Shown in pieces: positions 32,518 to 33,020 of a stretch of 33,020 nt of DNA. Each line of letters opens with the position of its first letter. Position 1 is the first letter of the stretch. The DNA is from Candidatus Altimarinus sp. (lineage in GTDB: Bacteria; Patescibacteriota; Gracilibacteria; BD1-5; UBA6164). The stretch lies in contig DYHI01000013.1 of NCBI GenBank assembly GCA_020724225.1, forward strand, positions 1-33,020. The letters run 5' to 3'. Under the pieces are notes generated by a model, which made no database searches, was not told the origin of the DNA, and was given only the letters and a program-made list of their open reading frames with translations. A program made the translations under genes and the position numbers.

Positions 32518-33020
32518 ATGTCTGATATAATTTCAAAATACAAAAAACATAATTACATAAAAAACACTTGATTAGTTACAATGAGCTTCTTTTTAGCACT
32601 TGGAATCAACTTTGTAATACAAGATACTTCAATGTGACAAAAGTTACAAATAAGTGTTTTAAATTCAACAGAAAATTTAAAAGTTTGAGATGTTTTTCTA
32701 AAGAAAAATGAAAACAAACTTGAACTTTTAGTATGAAAAGATATGAAAAATGTAAAAAGCATCTCTTTTTCACTAACTTATAATCCAACAAATGTAAAAA
32801 TAAATAGCATTAATTCTACAATATGATGAAATATTATCAATCAGGCTAATGAAGAATGATTAAATACACTAGTTATAAACTTTTCTACACCAATAGATAT
32901 AAAACAAGCTGATGTTTTACTTGAAGTTACAACATCGAAAACAGAAGAAAAACTTGAAAATATAAATATAATCAATGCTAATTTCACAGATTCAAATAAT
33001 CAAGTTTACCTACTTTCAAG
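32518..33020 (+). CDS. Cohesin-like/secreted hypothetical protein, truncated by window end
   Basis: MSDIISKYKKHNYIKNTGLVTMSFFLALGINFVIQDTSMGQKLQISVLNSTENLKVGDVF...VKSISFSLTYNPTNVKINSINS...; open to 33020. Confidence 0.55.

Noticed and set aside
1-33020. Interpretation as a pseudogene-rich degraded region because of frequent in-frame TGA
   Set aside because: Only TGA interrupts the frames, at glycine positions, and TAA/TAG ends are well placed; recoding explains it. hicBA is the exception because it has true frameshifts.

Overview
AT-rich bacterial segment that is readable only if UGA is sense (glycine, translation table 25, as in Ca. Absconditabacteria/SR1 and Ca. Gracilibacteria/BD1-5). The supplied ORF track uses UGA as stop, so it fragments nearly every gene and yields many antisense phantoms. 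With UGA=Gly I reconstruct about 33 coding regions that all end in TAA or TAG. They include a C-terminally truncated MutS, FtsW, YggT, RNase III, NusB, a Cys-free L32, an MscS-like channel, MscL, a response regulator/histidine kinase pair, glycyl-tRNA synthetase with a T-box leader, a chorismate mutase domain protein, two SLH proteins, a Ca2+/Na+ exchanger, HtpX, a decayed HicBA module, a PolI protein lacking the polymerase domain, a three-gene cassette with a nucleotidyltransferase-like protein, an FNR-like oxidoreductase, MraY, an RNHCP protein, TilS, two tandem 3D-domain proteins, an AGOG glycosylase, a UMPH-1-like 5'-nucleotidase, GrpE, ExoIII, a PH-like membrane protein, UvrC, and a partial cohesin-like secreted protein. 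RNA features on the minus strand: tRNA-Ala(GGC), a tRNA interrupted by about 70 nt in the anticodon region, and two GC-rich hairpin/terminator islands that look like small structured RNAs. Most notable: the interrupted tRNA (possible UCA anticodon, unresolved), the T-box on a glycyl-tRNA synthetase that itself needs UGA=Gly decoding, the GC-island ncRNA candidates, a 30-bp palindromic repeat inserted in frame in two unrelated genes, truncated mutS and polA, and the decayed hicBA.
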